The notes under the pieces: model-generated
What the model was told of the DNA's origin: nothing
Seen by the model: the letters and a program-made list of their open reading frames with translations, nothing else
Databases searched by the model: none
DNA from: CAYVXE01 sp964455375
GTDB lineage: Bacteria; Zhuqueibacterota; Zhuqueibacteria; Oceanimicrobiales; Oceanimicrobiaceae
Assembly (NCBI GenBank): GCA_964455375.1
Contig: CAYVXE010000031.1
Coordinates: forward strand, 1 to 41,886
Reading direction: 5' to 3'
DNA: 41,886 bases
Position numbers and translations under genes: made by a program
Shown here: piece after piece, positions 16,453 through 24,542 of the stretch
Layout: each line of letters starts with the position of its first letter
How positions within the stretch are numbered: position 1 is the stretch's first letter

Positions 16453-17655
16453 ATGAGGTTAATACAAATTAAATGGTTATTGTTGCTGGGATTGATTCTG
16501 TTGGGTGCCAACTCAGCGGGCCTTAGCCAGACGACAAAAAGTGTAACAATCGAGATGGCGTACAATGACAACGCCTTTCGAAATTACCAAAACCTGTCTG
16601 ATTATGTAACGCAATTGAATATTTACCTGGCCAGAGATTTGACAACAGATTTGTGGGCCGCCCGCTTGTATTATGATGGTTCTCTTAACTTCTTTGCCCA
16701 ATACACGGACCGCTTTTCGCACTATCATAAGGTTGGATTTGGTGCTTCTCGTGCTATCGGTCAGGCAGGCAGCGCATTGAATTTAGGTGCCAATATTGCA
16801 CTCAACAAATACCGAACTGTCTACGATTACACAGACTATGTGCAGGGCACTGGCTACGTCAACTACAAGTTTCGACCAGCAAACTCAGTGATTGCACAAC
16901 TGGGGTACCTGCTCAAATATAGAGATTATCAAAACTTGCCTGAATTCAATCACTTTGAGCACCAACTGTTTAGTCGGGTTAGTTGGTTTTTGCCAACGAA
17001 CACCTCTTTGATTTTTTATGCCAGGTATGGGCTGAAATACTACGACACCCAGACAACCTCGACGGTGGTCACCGACAGCCTCGGCGCAATTGATGGAAAG
17101 GGAAGAGGAAGCAGCCGGGATAGCGGCACCAGTCGTGTGGTTTACTCTGAATACCAAACGCCATCAACCAGTCAGTTTATTGGCAGTATAAAATTAGGAC
17201 AATCGGTCACATCAACAACTGGGTTGAGCCTGAAATATCTGAGGCGCTTTCGCCTTGGCACCGGTGCTCGTTACTCCTACGATTTTGGCGAACTCTGGAC
17301 CTACAGCACTGAAGATGAACTTTTTGATGATCCGTACAGTTACGATGGGCAGGAAATCAGTACAGCATTAACCCAGATTCTGCCCTGGCAGACCACACTT
17401 AAACTTGGTTTCGACCACTATATCAAGAATTATAGCGTCGAGGCCCTGGATTTGGACGGTTTATCTCTGGCGGAAACGAGAGAGGACACGCGGGAGATTG
17501 TTTGGTTTAGCGCCACCAAACGATTTTCTCAAAAGAGCGTTTTTAAAAATTTCCAAATCTCTGCCGATTTTTACTATCTAAATAATGATTCAAACGATCC
17601 TTATTTTAGATACGATAATAGCGTTTTCACTTTTGGAACCGGATTTTCTTTTTAG
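16453..17655 (+). CDS. Outer-membrane beta-barrel protein
   Basis: A 400-residue exported protein with a signal peptide (hydrophobic LLLLGLILLGANSAGLSQ, cleavage near residue 26). It continues as alternating short beta strands rich in Tyr, Phe, Ser and Asn, and ends with FTFGTGFSF, whose terminal Phe is the classic barrel-assembly signal. It has no TonB box or plug domain. No specific porin family is recognised. It lies 56 bases after the second calcium-repeat gene and 12 bases before the next ATG, so it is the barrel component of the 14936-18534 unit. The calcium-repeat proteins may dock on it or pass through it (inference). Confidence 0.82.
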   Translation: MRLIQIKWLLLLGLILLGANSAGLSQTTKSVTIEMAYNDNAFRNYQNLSDYVTQLNIYLARDLTTDLWAARLYYDGSLNFFAQYTDRFSHYHKVGFGASRAIGQAGSALNLGANIALNKYRTVYDYTDYVQGTGYVNYKFRPANSVIAQLGYLLKYRDYQNLPEFNHFEHQLFSRVSWFLPTNTSLIFYARYGLKYYDTQTTSTVVTDSLGAIDGKGRGSSRDSGTSRVVYSEYQTPSTSQFIGSIKLGQSVTSTTGLSLKYLRRFRLGTGARYSYDFGELWTYSTEDELFDDPYSYDGQEISTALTQILPWQTTLKLGFDHYIKNYSVEALDLDGLSLAETREDTREIVWFSATKRFSQKSVFKNFQISADFYYLNNDSNDPYFRYDNSVFTFGTGFSF

Positions 17656-17667
17656 GAGGTGAATAAA

Positions 17668-18534
17668 ATGACAAGGAAGAAATCAAAAAAAATAAATTGG
17701 CGGGCATTTACAAGCATGCTCATACTATTTTCATTTTTAGTAATTGGCATAACTGGCATCGTTTTATACTTTGCTCCTCCCGGTCGAATTGCACATTGGT
17801 CGAACTGGAAATTCATATCCTTGACTAAAGAAGGGTGGCAAGCTGTTCACACGATATTTTCTTTTACATTTATTGCCACTGCAGTTTTTCATCTTAAATT
17901 TAATTGGAAACCGTTGATGGCCTACTTAAAAAAGAAAATACAGGAAGGCAGAAAGGTAAGAAAAGAATTTGCATTTTCAGGAATTTTAAGCATTGCGATT
18001 TTGACTTTTACACTTGCTGAAGTTCCACCTTTTAGTACTGTAATGGATTGGGGTGCGGCGTTGTCGAATTCATGGGCAAATGAGCAAACAGAGCCGCCTG
18101 TACCGCATGCTGAATCTATGACATTGGAAGAACTATCAAAGGCAACTCAAATTCCGTTACAAGAAGTTCTAAAGCAATTAAAACAGGCAGGCATCGAGCC
18201 TGAAAATACCAACTCTATTGAATTACGAGACCTGGCTGCACAGTATGCTTTGACTCCACAACAATTGTATGAAGAAATCCTGGCACATAAGAAAACTGCC
18301 TCCGCTTCTGTAACTGTGGGTGGTGGCTATGGTAGAAAAAATATTTCTGAAATATGCGAAGATATAAACACGCCCATCTCTATTTGTTTGGAAAAACTAC
18401 GGTCTCACGGTATCGACGCTACAGCAGATAGCAATATTCGGGAATTGGCATCTAAGCATAGTAAAAATCCAATTGATATTGTCAGCATGATGCAATCAAA
18501 TGATTCCAAACTAGCTCAGAGGAAAAGCGATTAG
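17668..18534 (+). CDS. DUF4405-like membrane protein with duplicated C-terminal domain
   Basis: 288 residues from the ATG at 17668. A GTG at 17659 is in frame, but it lies inside the ribosome binding site AGGAGG (17654-17659), so the ATG is preferred. The N-terminal part has three hydrophobic helices (about 14-35, 57-77, 102-120). Histidines at 61 (WQAVHTIF) and 75 (FHLKFNW) are arranged as in DUF4405/cytochrome b-like proteins and could bind heme b. The C-terminal part, after one more weakly hydrophobic stretch, holds two related units (152-204 and 225-276) with the pattern iSE-x-iP-xxx-L-xx-L-xx-GI ... IReLA-x-P. They resemble small helical DNA-binding or peptide-binding folds. It closes the sigma54 unit and may link the outer-surface proteins to membrane redox or signalling. 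Confidence 0.75.
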   Translation: MTRKKSKKINWRAFTSMLILFSFLVIGITGIVLYFAPPGRIAHWSNWKFISLTKEGWQAVHTIFSFTFIATAVFHLKFNWKPLMAYLKKKIQEGRKVRKEFAFSGILSIAILTFTLAEVPPFSTVMDWGAALSNSWANEQTEPPVPHAESMTLEELSKATQIPLQEVLKQLKQAGIEPENTNSIELRDLAAQYALTPQQLYEEILAHKKTASASVTVGGGYGRKNISEICEDINTPISICLEKLRSHGIDATADSNIRELASKHSKNPIDIVSMMQSNDSKLAQRKSD

Positions 18535-18662
18535 AGTAAAAGTTGAGGTGACCTGATTATTTTTTGACTAATATTTCTGGGATTCTTAACTTAACTTACA
18601 TAGGAAGTTCGAATAAAGCAAAATTCCGTGAAGGGCGGCTAACAATTGTTTGGAGTGGGTGA

Positions 18663-18960
18663 AGAACCTCCCCTGAAAAAGTGGACAGTTTTTTCAAACA
18701 ATAAGAAGGAGGTTTGAAATGGCTCAACCCAAATTTTCAAAGAGAATTGGTAATTATGGCAATGAGTTCAAGGTGAAGGCGGTCCGCTTGACATTTATGG
18801 AAAGGACTTAGATTCAAGAGGTAGCCAAGGCGCTCGACATTCACCCATTTATGCTGTCACGTTGGCGCAAAGAATACCGGGAAGGAGAGATTGTTGCCGA
18901 CCGTAGAGTCAAGCGTGTGGCCACGATTCCCCCAAAAACAGCATGAAAGACCAGAATTAA
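18663..18960 (+). mobile_element. Truncated IS3-family insertion sequence
   Basis: The left end resembles an IS3-type terminal repeat (CCTCCCCTGAAAAAGTGGAC, 18667-18686) and is followed by the start of orfA. The element stops shortly after orfA; the orfB integrase and the right end are missing. It marks an old insertion between the calcium-repeat module and the helicase gene. Confidence 0.75.
18719..18946 (+). pseudogene. IS3-family OrfA transposase, inactivated
   Basis: Reading from ATG 18719 gives a typical OrfA helix-turn-helix protein (GNEFKVKAVRLT, then IQEVAKALDIHPFMLSRWRKEYREG). An in-frame TAG at codon 31 (18809-18811) and a premature TGA at 18944 interrupt it. The leucine-zipper part and OrfB are absent. 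It cannot make a working transposase. Confidence 0.8.
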
Positions 18961-18961
18961 A

Positions 18962-19277
18962 AAGTGTAACTCCGCGAGAGATTCATAAACATCTATCTAG
19001 TGATTCCACGAAAACGTCAATCACTATCTAATCGTGCAATCGGAAGAATATTGAATCTAATAGAGGATTTATTTGATTAATAGACTTAATAATGGTATAT
19101 TAAAAAAATGCACACGTTACTTATCTTTCTATCATGGATGGTAGGAACAATGAGTTTATGAAAGAGCTGTGCACTTTGAAAAAAGATAAAAATAAAAACT
19201 CATGAGGCGACATAATAGCAGTACAAAAGACCTTACTAAAAATAATAACCTTTACATTTAAAGAATACAGATAAGAC
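18962..19277. other. AT-rich spacer before the helicase gene
   Basis: About 315 bases with no ORF, no clear hairpin and no consensus promoter that I could identify. It presumably contains the promoter and a long 5' leader of the DEAD-box helicase, as is common for cold-shock helicases, but nothing in the sequence proves this. Confidence 0.4.
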
Positions 19278-21038
19278 ATGAACTCATTCACAGATACTGG
19301 TTTAGAAAATGGAATACTGGAAGCAGTAAAAAAACTTGGATTTGAAAAGCCAACCCCTATCCAGGCTAAAACAATCCCTCATCTATTGTCATCAGATAGA
19401 GACCTGATTGCTTCTGCCCAAACAGGGACGGGAAAAACAGCCGCGTTTGGATTGCCGGCAATACACCTCACAAATGTTGAAGATAAAAGCACGCAAACGT
19501 TGGTGCTTTGCCCAACAAGGGAACTTTGTTTGCAAATTGCCAAAGACCTGACCCATTTTTCGAAATACAGCAAAGGGTTTGGCATTGTGCCGGTTTATGG
19601 AGGAGCCAGTATTGAACCGCAAATAAGAGCCTTGAGGAAAGAAGCTCAAATAGTCGTGGCAACACCTGGCAGAGCGAGAGATCTGATCAATCGCAGAAAA
19701 TTAAAGCTTGGGCATGTTGTGCGTCTCGTACTTGATGAAGCCGATGAAATGCTCTCCATGGGCTTTAAAGATGACCTCGATGCGATTTTGGCCGAAACCC
19801 CTCAAAAGAAACAAACCTTGCTGTTTTCTGCAACCATGTCCAAAGAAATTTTGGCTATTACAAAAAAATACATGCGAGATCCTATTGAGATCTCCGTTGC
19901 ACGGATGAACGCAGGAGCTGATAATGTAAAGCATTTGTATTATGTCGTTCATGCCAAAGACCGGTACGAGTTGCTTAAACGCCTTGCGGATATCAACCCA
20001 AATATTTATGGGATTGTGTTTTGTCGCACACGTCGGGAGACCAAGGAAATAGCACATAAACTGATTCAGGACGGTTACAATAGCGATGCATTGCATGGCG
20101 ATTTATCGCAGGCCCAACGGGATGAGGTGATGGGCAGATTCAGGAAGCGTCAGTTGCAGCTATTGGTTGCCACCGATGTCGCGGCAAGAGGATTGGACGT
20201 AAACGACCTTACGCATATCATCAACTTTAATTTGCCCGATGATGCTGACGTTTATATTCACAGGAGCGGACGAACCGGAAGGGCAGGGAAAAGTGGGACT
20301 TCAATTGCAATCATTCACACGCGAGAAGTCAGGAAAATCAAAGAAATTGAGAGAAAGGGCGGGATAGCGTTTTCTAAGGAGCGCGTACCTGGCGGTAAAG
20401 ACATCTGCACAAAGCAACTGTATTCGCTCATCGATAAAATAGAAAAAGTGCAGGTTGACGAAAAACAAATCGGTCCTTTTTTGCCAGCCATTTACAACAA
20501 ACTGGAGTGGTTAAGCCGGGAAGAACTCATTAAGCATTTTGTTTCTGCAGAGTTTAACAGGTTCCTGGCTTACTATAAAGACGCCAGGGACATCAACGTA
20601 CCGGAAAATCAACGACGAGACAAAACGGAGGAAAAACGGGACAGAAAAAGCCGGCACGATAATAAAAGGTCTTCTTTTTCAAGGTTATATATCAATGTTG
20701 GCAGCAAAAACAAATTGACCCCCGGGCGTTTAATAGGTATGATCAATGAGGGGCTGCATTCCGGAGACGCAGAAATCGGGAAAATTGAAATCATGAAAGG
20801 GTTCTCTTTCTTTGAGATTGAAGATACGTTGGCGGCGCAACTCATGAAGACGTTAAATGGCCAGATTTTTGAAGGTGAACCTTTGTTGGTAGAAGCTTCA
20901 CAAGAGAGGCCCATGATTGACTCCTCTCCAAAGAACTGGTCGTCGAAGCAAAAAGGCTTTGCCACAAGGGACAGCAAGAGTCGCGACAGGAAAAGGCATA
21001 GTGGCAGCGGGGGACGTCGAAACCGGAAAAAAAGGTAA
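19278..21038 (+). CDS. DEAD-box RNA helicase (DeaD/CsdA-like) with DbpA RNA-binding domain
   Basis: A 586-residue ATP-dependent RNA helicase. The core has the Q motif (GFEKPTPIQ), motif I AQTGTGKT (47-54), PTRELCLQ, DEAD (153-156), SAT (184-186) and motif VI HRSGRTGR (328-335). The C-terminal region contains a DbpA-type RNA-binding fold (about 460-545: RLYINVGSKNKLTPGRLIGMI, then FSFFEIEDTLAAQLMKTLNG). A basic Arg/Lys/Ser tail ends the protein. This layout is that of DeaD/CsdA helicases acting in ribosome assembly and mRNA turnover, often at low temperature. The gene stands alone, with the broken DUF6398 gene 33 bases downstream. Confidence 0.93.
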   Translation: MNSFTDTGLENGILEAVKKLGFEKPTPIQAKTIPHLLSSDRDLIASAQTGTGKTAAFGLPAIHLTNVEDKSTQTLVLCPTRELCLQIAKDLTHFSKYSKGFGIVPVYGGASIEPQIRALRKEAQIVVATPGRARDLINRRKLKLGHVVRLVLDEADEMLSMGFKDDLDAILAETPQKKQTLLFSATMSKEILAITKKYMRDPIEISVARMNAGADNVKHLYYVVHAKDRYELLKRLADINPNIYGIVFCRTRRETKEIAHKLIQDGYNSDALHGDLSQAQRDEVMGRFRKRQLQLLVATDVAARGLDVNDLTHIINFNLPDDADVYIHRSGRTGRAGKSGTSIAIIHTREVRKIKEIERKGGIAFSKERVPGGKDICTKQLYSLIDKIEKVQVDEKQIGPFLPAIYNKLEWLSREELIKHFVSAEFNRFLAYYKDARDINVPENQRRDKTEEKRDRKSRHDNKRSSFSRLYINVGSKNKLTPGRLIGMINEGLHSGDAEIGKIEIMKGFSFFEIEDTLAAQLMKTLNGQIFEGEPLLVEASQERPMIDSSPKNWSSKQKGFATRDSKSRDRKRHSGSGGRRNRKKR

Positions 21039-21071
21039 TTGAGCGCTAAGATAGCAAAAGGAAAATAATTT

Positions 21072-21575
21072 ATGACTAAAGAAGAAATAAAAAATCGGGA
21101 AAAGAAATTACTGGAATTAACCGGAATTTTCTGTGCTCAAAAACTTGATGACGATTACTGGCAACTTTGTGAAAAACTAATAAAGAAATTGGGACGGTAA
21201 AGGGATGTACTATTTCAGAGGGGGAAGATTGAAATTTGGGCGGCGGCAGTTGTGTATGCAATCGGTTCAATAAATTTCTTGTTTGACAAATCATTTGAAC
21301 CCTACATGACTGCTGAACAGATAAGTGAGTACTTTGGAACAAAAAACTCGACTGTTCCAAATAAAGCACGACAAATAAAAGAAATGTTTAGAATGGGGTA
21401 CTTTAGCCCGGATTTTTCTACGCAAAAAATGAAAGAAGGCAATCCCCTGAATAACATGGTTATGGTAGATGGATTTATTGTCCCATTAGACTCAATTCCG
21501 GAACACTTACAGGAATTTGTGAAGAAAGAAAGAGCAGAAGGAAGAGACGTTGAATTTACAACAGAACCTGAATAG
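21072..21575 (+). pseudogene. DUF6398-type protein interrupted by one in-frame TAA
   Basis: From ATG 21072 (site AAAAGGA) a 42-codon stretch MTKEEIKNREKKLLELTG...KLGR ends at TAA 21198-21200. The same frame then continues without another stop to 21575 (RDVLFQRGKIEIWAAAVVYAIG, NFLFDKSFEPYMTAEQI, RQIKEMFRMGYFSPDF). Both halves match one continuous family of about 165 residues, which I recognise as DUF6398. It has the conserved WAA-x-VYA-IG and NFLFD motifs and a helix-turn-helix-like middle. At the stop the family usually has Lys or Arg, so a single AAA-to-TAA change explains it. This is either a very recent nonsense mutation, a sequencing error, or recoding. Function of the family is unknown. 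Confidence 0.75.
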
Positions 21576-21888
21576 AGAAAATGTGCAAAATAGCGATTGA
21601 GAATGAAGTGCAAGATGACACGGTTACAGAGGCCGGCACCGAGTTTTCGGTGTTCATCGGTGACCTTCGGTGTTTCATCAAATGCTCACGCTGGGTAAGG
21701 CTGGTTACGCACCGCACTTCAAAGTAGTGTTTTATCATCGCAGGCTAAAGCCCACGCTACATTTTTGTTTAGCTTCTTGTTCCAGAATTTCTATTTTGGA
21801 ACACAGTTGCCGGAAAGTTTCAACTTTGAATTAACACAGCCATTACGTCTAAGGTTGATTGCCTCACACGTTCACTCATTGACATTTT
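21576..21888. other. Repeat-rich spacer
   Basis: No gene is supported. The stretch includes short sequence of interspersed-repeat character (for example GCAGGCTAAAGCCCACGCTAC at about 21740-21760, a near-palindrome) and no clear promoter. It leads directly into the MITE-like element at 21889. Confidence 0.4.
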
Positions 21889-22083
21889 CGTTGGGGCTGT
21901 CCAAAAAGTCACAAAAAATTGTTATTGCGAATCAGGCGGAAGCCTGAGGAGAAATCTGAGCCTGAGACAGTCCGCAACATAAGTAATTGTTTTTATAAAT
22001 ATTATGACGAGTTATTCCCAGATTCCTCTCGGGCAACTGCCGGATCGGAATGACAAATCGGGGCATTTTAGACAACCCCAACG
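21889..22083. repeat. MITE-like element, copy 1
   Basis: A 195-bp segment bounded by 18-bp terminal inverted repeats, CGTTGGGGCTGTCCAAAA at the left and the complement of CGTTGGGGTTGTCTAAAA at the right (16 of 18). The inner part (21921-22054) starts with ATTGCGAATCAGGCGG and ends with the complement of GTCATTCCGATCCGGCAG. Both inner ends recur in inverted order at 28495-28632. It has no coding capacity. Confidence 0.65.
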
Positions 22084-22112
22084 AGTGTGAAAATAACCCA
22101 TTAATGCTCAGT

Positions 22113-23702
22113 TTATTTGTTTTCAAGATGCTTTTTAGCGTTTTCAACAATGCTCTCAGGATAGCCGACGTATTCCAGCAGCGCAATTGCATTTCGGGTC
22201 GTTGACCGTCCGGGATGCAATTTGTAGTCGAACGTTAGTCCATCATTACAGACGTTTTCCCGGAAATGGAAATTATGATAATCCTTTTTCAGGATTTCAG
22301 ACAATTGCAGGTCATGGGTTGCCACAAGAATAAAATCCTTTTCATTGGCTAAATATTTCAGAACTTCGATGGAAGCTGCCAGACGTTCCACGGAATTTGT
22401 TCCCCGGAAAATCTCATCGACAATGAATAAATGGATGGCCGGCGTCTCGGATGCGGTAAGCAGCCTCAAAATGGACTCCACTTCAGCCAAATAATAGCTT
22501 TTTCCAAAAATGAGGTTGTCTGTTCGGCCAATTGACGAAATGACTTTCATGAAAGGTGCTGTGTACCTTTTGGCCATGCATAAGTTCATTGTCTGTGCAA
22601 AAATGGCATTTACCCCCATGGTTTTCAAAAAAGTGGTTTTACCCGCCATGTTGGAACCGGTTATGATGATGTTTTTAGCGTCAAATGAAAACGTGTTTTC
22701 TACCGGCTCTTCCAATAGAGGATTGTAGATTTCTTCAACCAAAAAATCGGTGGTGTTTTCTGAAAAAAGCGGGTGACAAAATTGTGGATATTCCACACGA
22801 AATGATGCGATTGAAATGAGAGCATCCAGATATCCAAGGATTTTATAGGTTTCCCTGAGCTCATTTATACGCTCGGCGATGGCATCGAGTGCGGAATAAA
22901 AGCCCGTGACATCGGATAAAAAATAAATTTTCACATATTCCAGTAAACCGGTTTCATCTTTTAACTGCAACGTGTACATTTTCTTTGCAATCAACTCTAT
23001 GAGTTTCAGATGACTCTTCAGCAGAACCTTGATTTCATTTAGTTCAGTGTCTTTGAATTTAGCAATTCTGTGCGCTACCCCAATAAAGATGCCGAGATAG
23101 CGGAAAGAATGAATGAAAGGTTCGATTTTCCTTTTGATAGTCGTATGGATGACAAGATTTACAATGAAGATTGGAACCAAAACAGTGAACGGCACTACCC
23201 CAACCAGAGCAGCCGCAAGGGCAACAATAGACAAAAAACTTAAAAAGGGCAGAAATTTTGTATAGGCCGGTTTATCCGGGAGAGGTTTCCAGAGCGAATA
23301 AGGCAAATATTGGGCATTTTTTTCTGCCAGATTGCGCATGGAAAGCTGTACATTTTCTCTCAACGCTTGATTTTTTGAAAAATGATCTATGAGATTTTCA
23401 CGCCGATTCAGTTCATCCTTTGAAAACACCGGATGTTTTAGCAAGTAGAATAAATATTGTGCACCCAGCGGTGTTGTGGCACGATTGAGAAGGAAGAAGA
23501 TATCGTCCATATCCAGATCGTGCCATGTATTTTCATCGATTAAAGTGCTGTCCGTAATGAGAGGTTTGTCGGCAAGGTCGAACAATATCTTTGCGATGTC
23601 AATGTCAAAGGCTGTTTCAGGAATGGCACCCCAATTCTGCTGCAATTTGGTTCGCCTTTTCTGGAGATTGAAGCTGCGTAGGATGTGAATAACGGAGATC
23701 AT
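22113..23702 (-). CDS. Membrane-anchored MutS-like ATPase
   Basis: 529 residues with the core and ATPase domains of MutS but without the mismatch-reading N-terminal domain. A hydrophobic region with two helices (about 148-187) precedes the helical lever domain. The ATPase has Walker A GSNMAGKT (349-356), Walker B LFIVDE (429-430 acidic pair) followed by FRGTNSVER, and the late motif VATHDLQL. It lacks the endonuclease Smr domain of MutS2. Such truncated MutS homologues with membrane segments are known from FCB genomes but have no assigned role; a mismatch repair function is unlikely. It starts 42 bases after the phosphatase stop on the same strand, so it may be the last gene of the cell-wall operon. 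Confidence 0.85.
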   Translation of the reverse strand: MISVIHILRSFNLQKRRTKLQQNWGAIPETAFDIDIAKILFDLADKPLITDSTLIDENTWHDLDMDDIFFLLNRATTPLGAQYLFYLLKHPVFSKDELNRRENLIDHFSKNQALRENVQLSMRNLAEKNAQYLPYSLWKPLPDKPAYTKFLPFLSFLSIVALAAALVGVVPFTVLVPIFIVNLVIHTTIKRKIEPFIHSFRYLGIFIGVAHRIAKFKDTELNEIKVLLKSHLKLIELIAKKMYTLQLKDETGLLEYVKIYFLSDVTGFYSALDAIAERINELRETYKILGYLDALISIASFRVEYPQFCHPLFSENTTDFLVEEIYNPLLEEPVENTFSFDAKNIIITGSNMAGKTTFLKTMGVNAIFAQTMNLCMAKRYTAPFMKVISSIGRTDNLIFGKSYYLAEVESILRLLTASETPAIHLFIVDEIFRGTNSVERLAASIEVLKYLANEKDFILVATHDLQLSEILKKDYHNFHFRENVCNDGLTFDYKLHPGRSTTRNAIALLEYVGYPESIVENAKKHLENK

Positions 23703-23744
23703 AATTATCGGCTGAGTGGCAAAAACAAGTTGGGTCGTCTAAGT

Positions 23745-24542
23745 TCAATTATTCCGAAGCGTCACCAGGCGGCTTTTGTCCAGGCGCTGGGTTTCTTCCA
23801 AATCCGGATTCCGCTTATTTATTTTAACAAGAATTACTGTCAGGTGATCTCTTGCGCCTTTTTCGTAACAGGTCTGCTTAATGACCTGGCAGGCCTTTGG
23901 CAGGTCATTTTGGTTTTTCGTTAAATTGCTCAGAAATTCCGCATCCGAGTGGTAATTGTGTACACCGTCCGTACAAAGAATGAAAATATCGTTATCTTTC
24001 AGCATGACTTTTTGTACATCATAGTCCACGGTGGCAGCGATTCCCAACGCATTGGTGATAATGTTTGACTTTACAATATTTTCCACAACGATGTCCGGGT
24101 CATTGGCAAATTTGTCACGGTATTTTTGAATTTTTGAATCGTCTTTTGTCAGTTGAATGATAGCGTCGTCGCGCACCACATAAATTCTACTGTCACCGAC
24201 ATGCGCAATGATAGCAGCGTCATCCTCCAAGGCCATCAACGCGATAGTCGACCCCATTTGTTTTGCTTCCTTCCTGCTGATTTTATACACCTCGGAATTC
24301 GCTGCTTGAATGAATTCCTGAACCGACTTGATTTTGTCCGGGACAGGCTGGTTAGCGGCTTTCTGTTCGATGGTACGGGTAACCGTTTGACTTGCAACAT
24401 CGCCGGCATAAGCACCGCCGACGCCATCAGCAACGACAAAAATGCGTTCCTTTTCAAGGATGAGCAAGCTGTCTTCATTGACTGTTTTATGCGGATTTAA
24501 TCCTTTGTCTGTAATACTCGCGGTGTGAATAACCAGGCTCAT
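23745..24542 (-). CDS. PP2C-family Ser/Thr protein phosphatase
   Basis: A 265-residue bacterial PP2C (Stp1/PstP type). Metal-binding motifs are complete: NED (22-24), VADGVGG with Asp39-Gly40, GDSR (116-119), CTDGV with Asp192, and RDHLTVI with Asp232. It removes phosphate from serine and threonine of proteins phosphorylated by Hanks-type kinases. No membrane helix is seen, unlike actinobacterial PstP. Its ATG overlaps the stop of the SEDS gene by one base (TGATG), so it is translationally coupled. The operon contains FHA phosphothreonine readers but no kinase inside this window. Confidence 0.93.
   Translation of the reverse strand: MSLVIHTASITDKGLNPHKTVNEDSLLILEKERIFVVADGVGGAYAGDVASQTVTRTIEQKAANQPVPDKIKSVQEFIQAANSEVYKISRKEAKQMGSTIALMALEDDAAIIAHVGDSRIYVVRDDAIIQLTKDDSKIQKYRDKFANDPDIVVENIVKSNIITNALGIAATVDYDVQKVMLKDNDIFILCTDGVHNYHSDAEFLSNLTKNQNDLPKACQVIKQTCYEKGARDHLTVILVKINKRNPDLEETQRLDKSRLVTLRNN

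Noticed and set aside
17659..17667. GTG start for the DUF4405-like protein
   Set aside because: The GTG lies inside the AGGAGG ribosome binding site; ATG 17668 has that site at proper distance.
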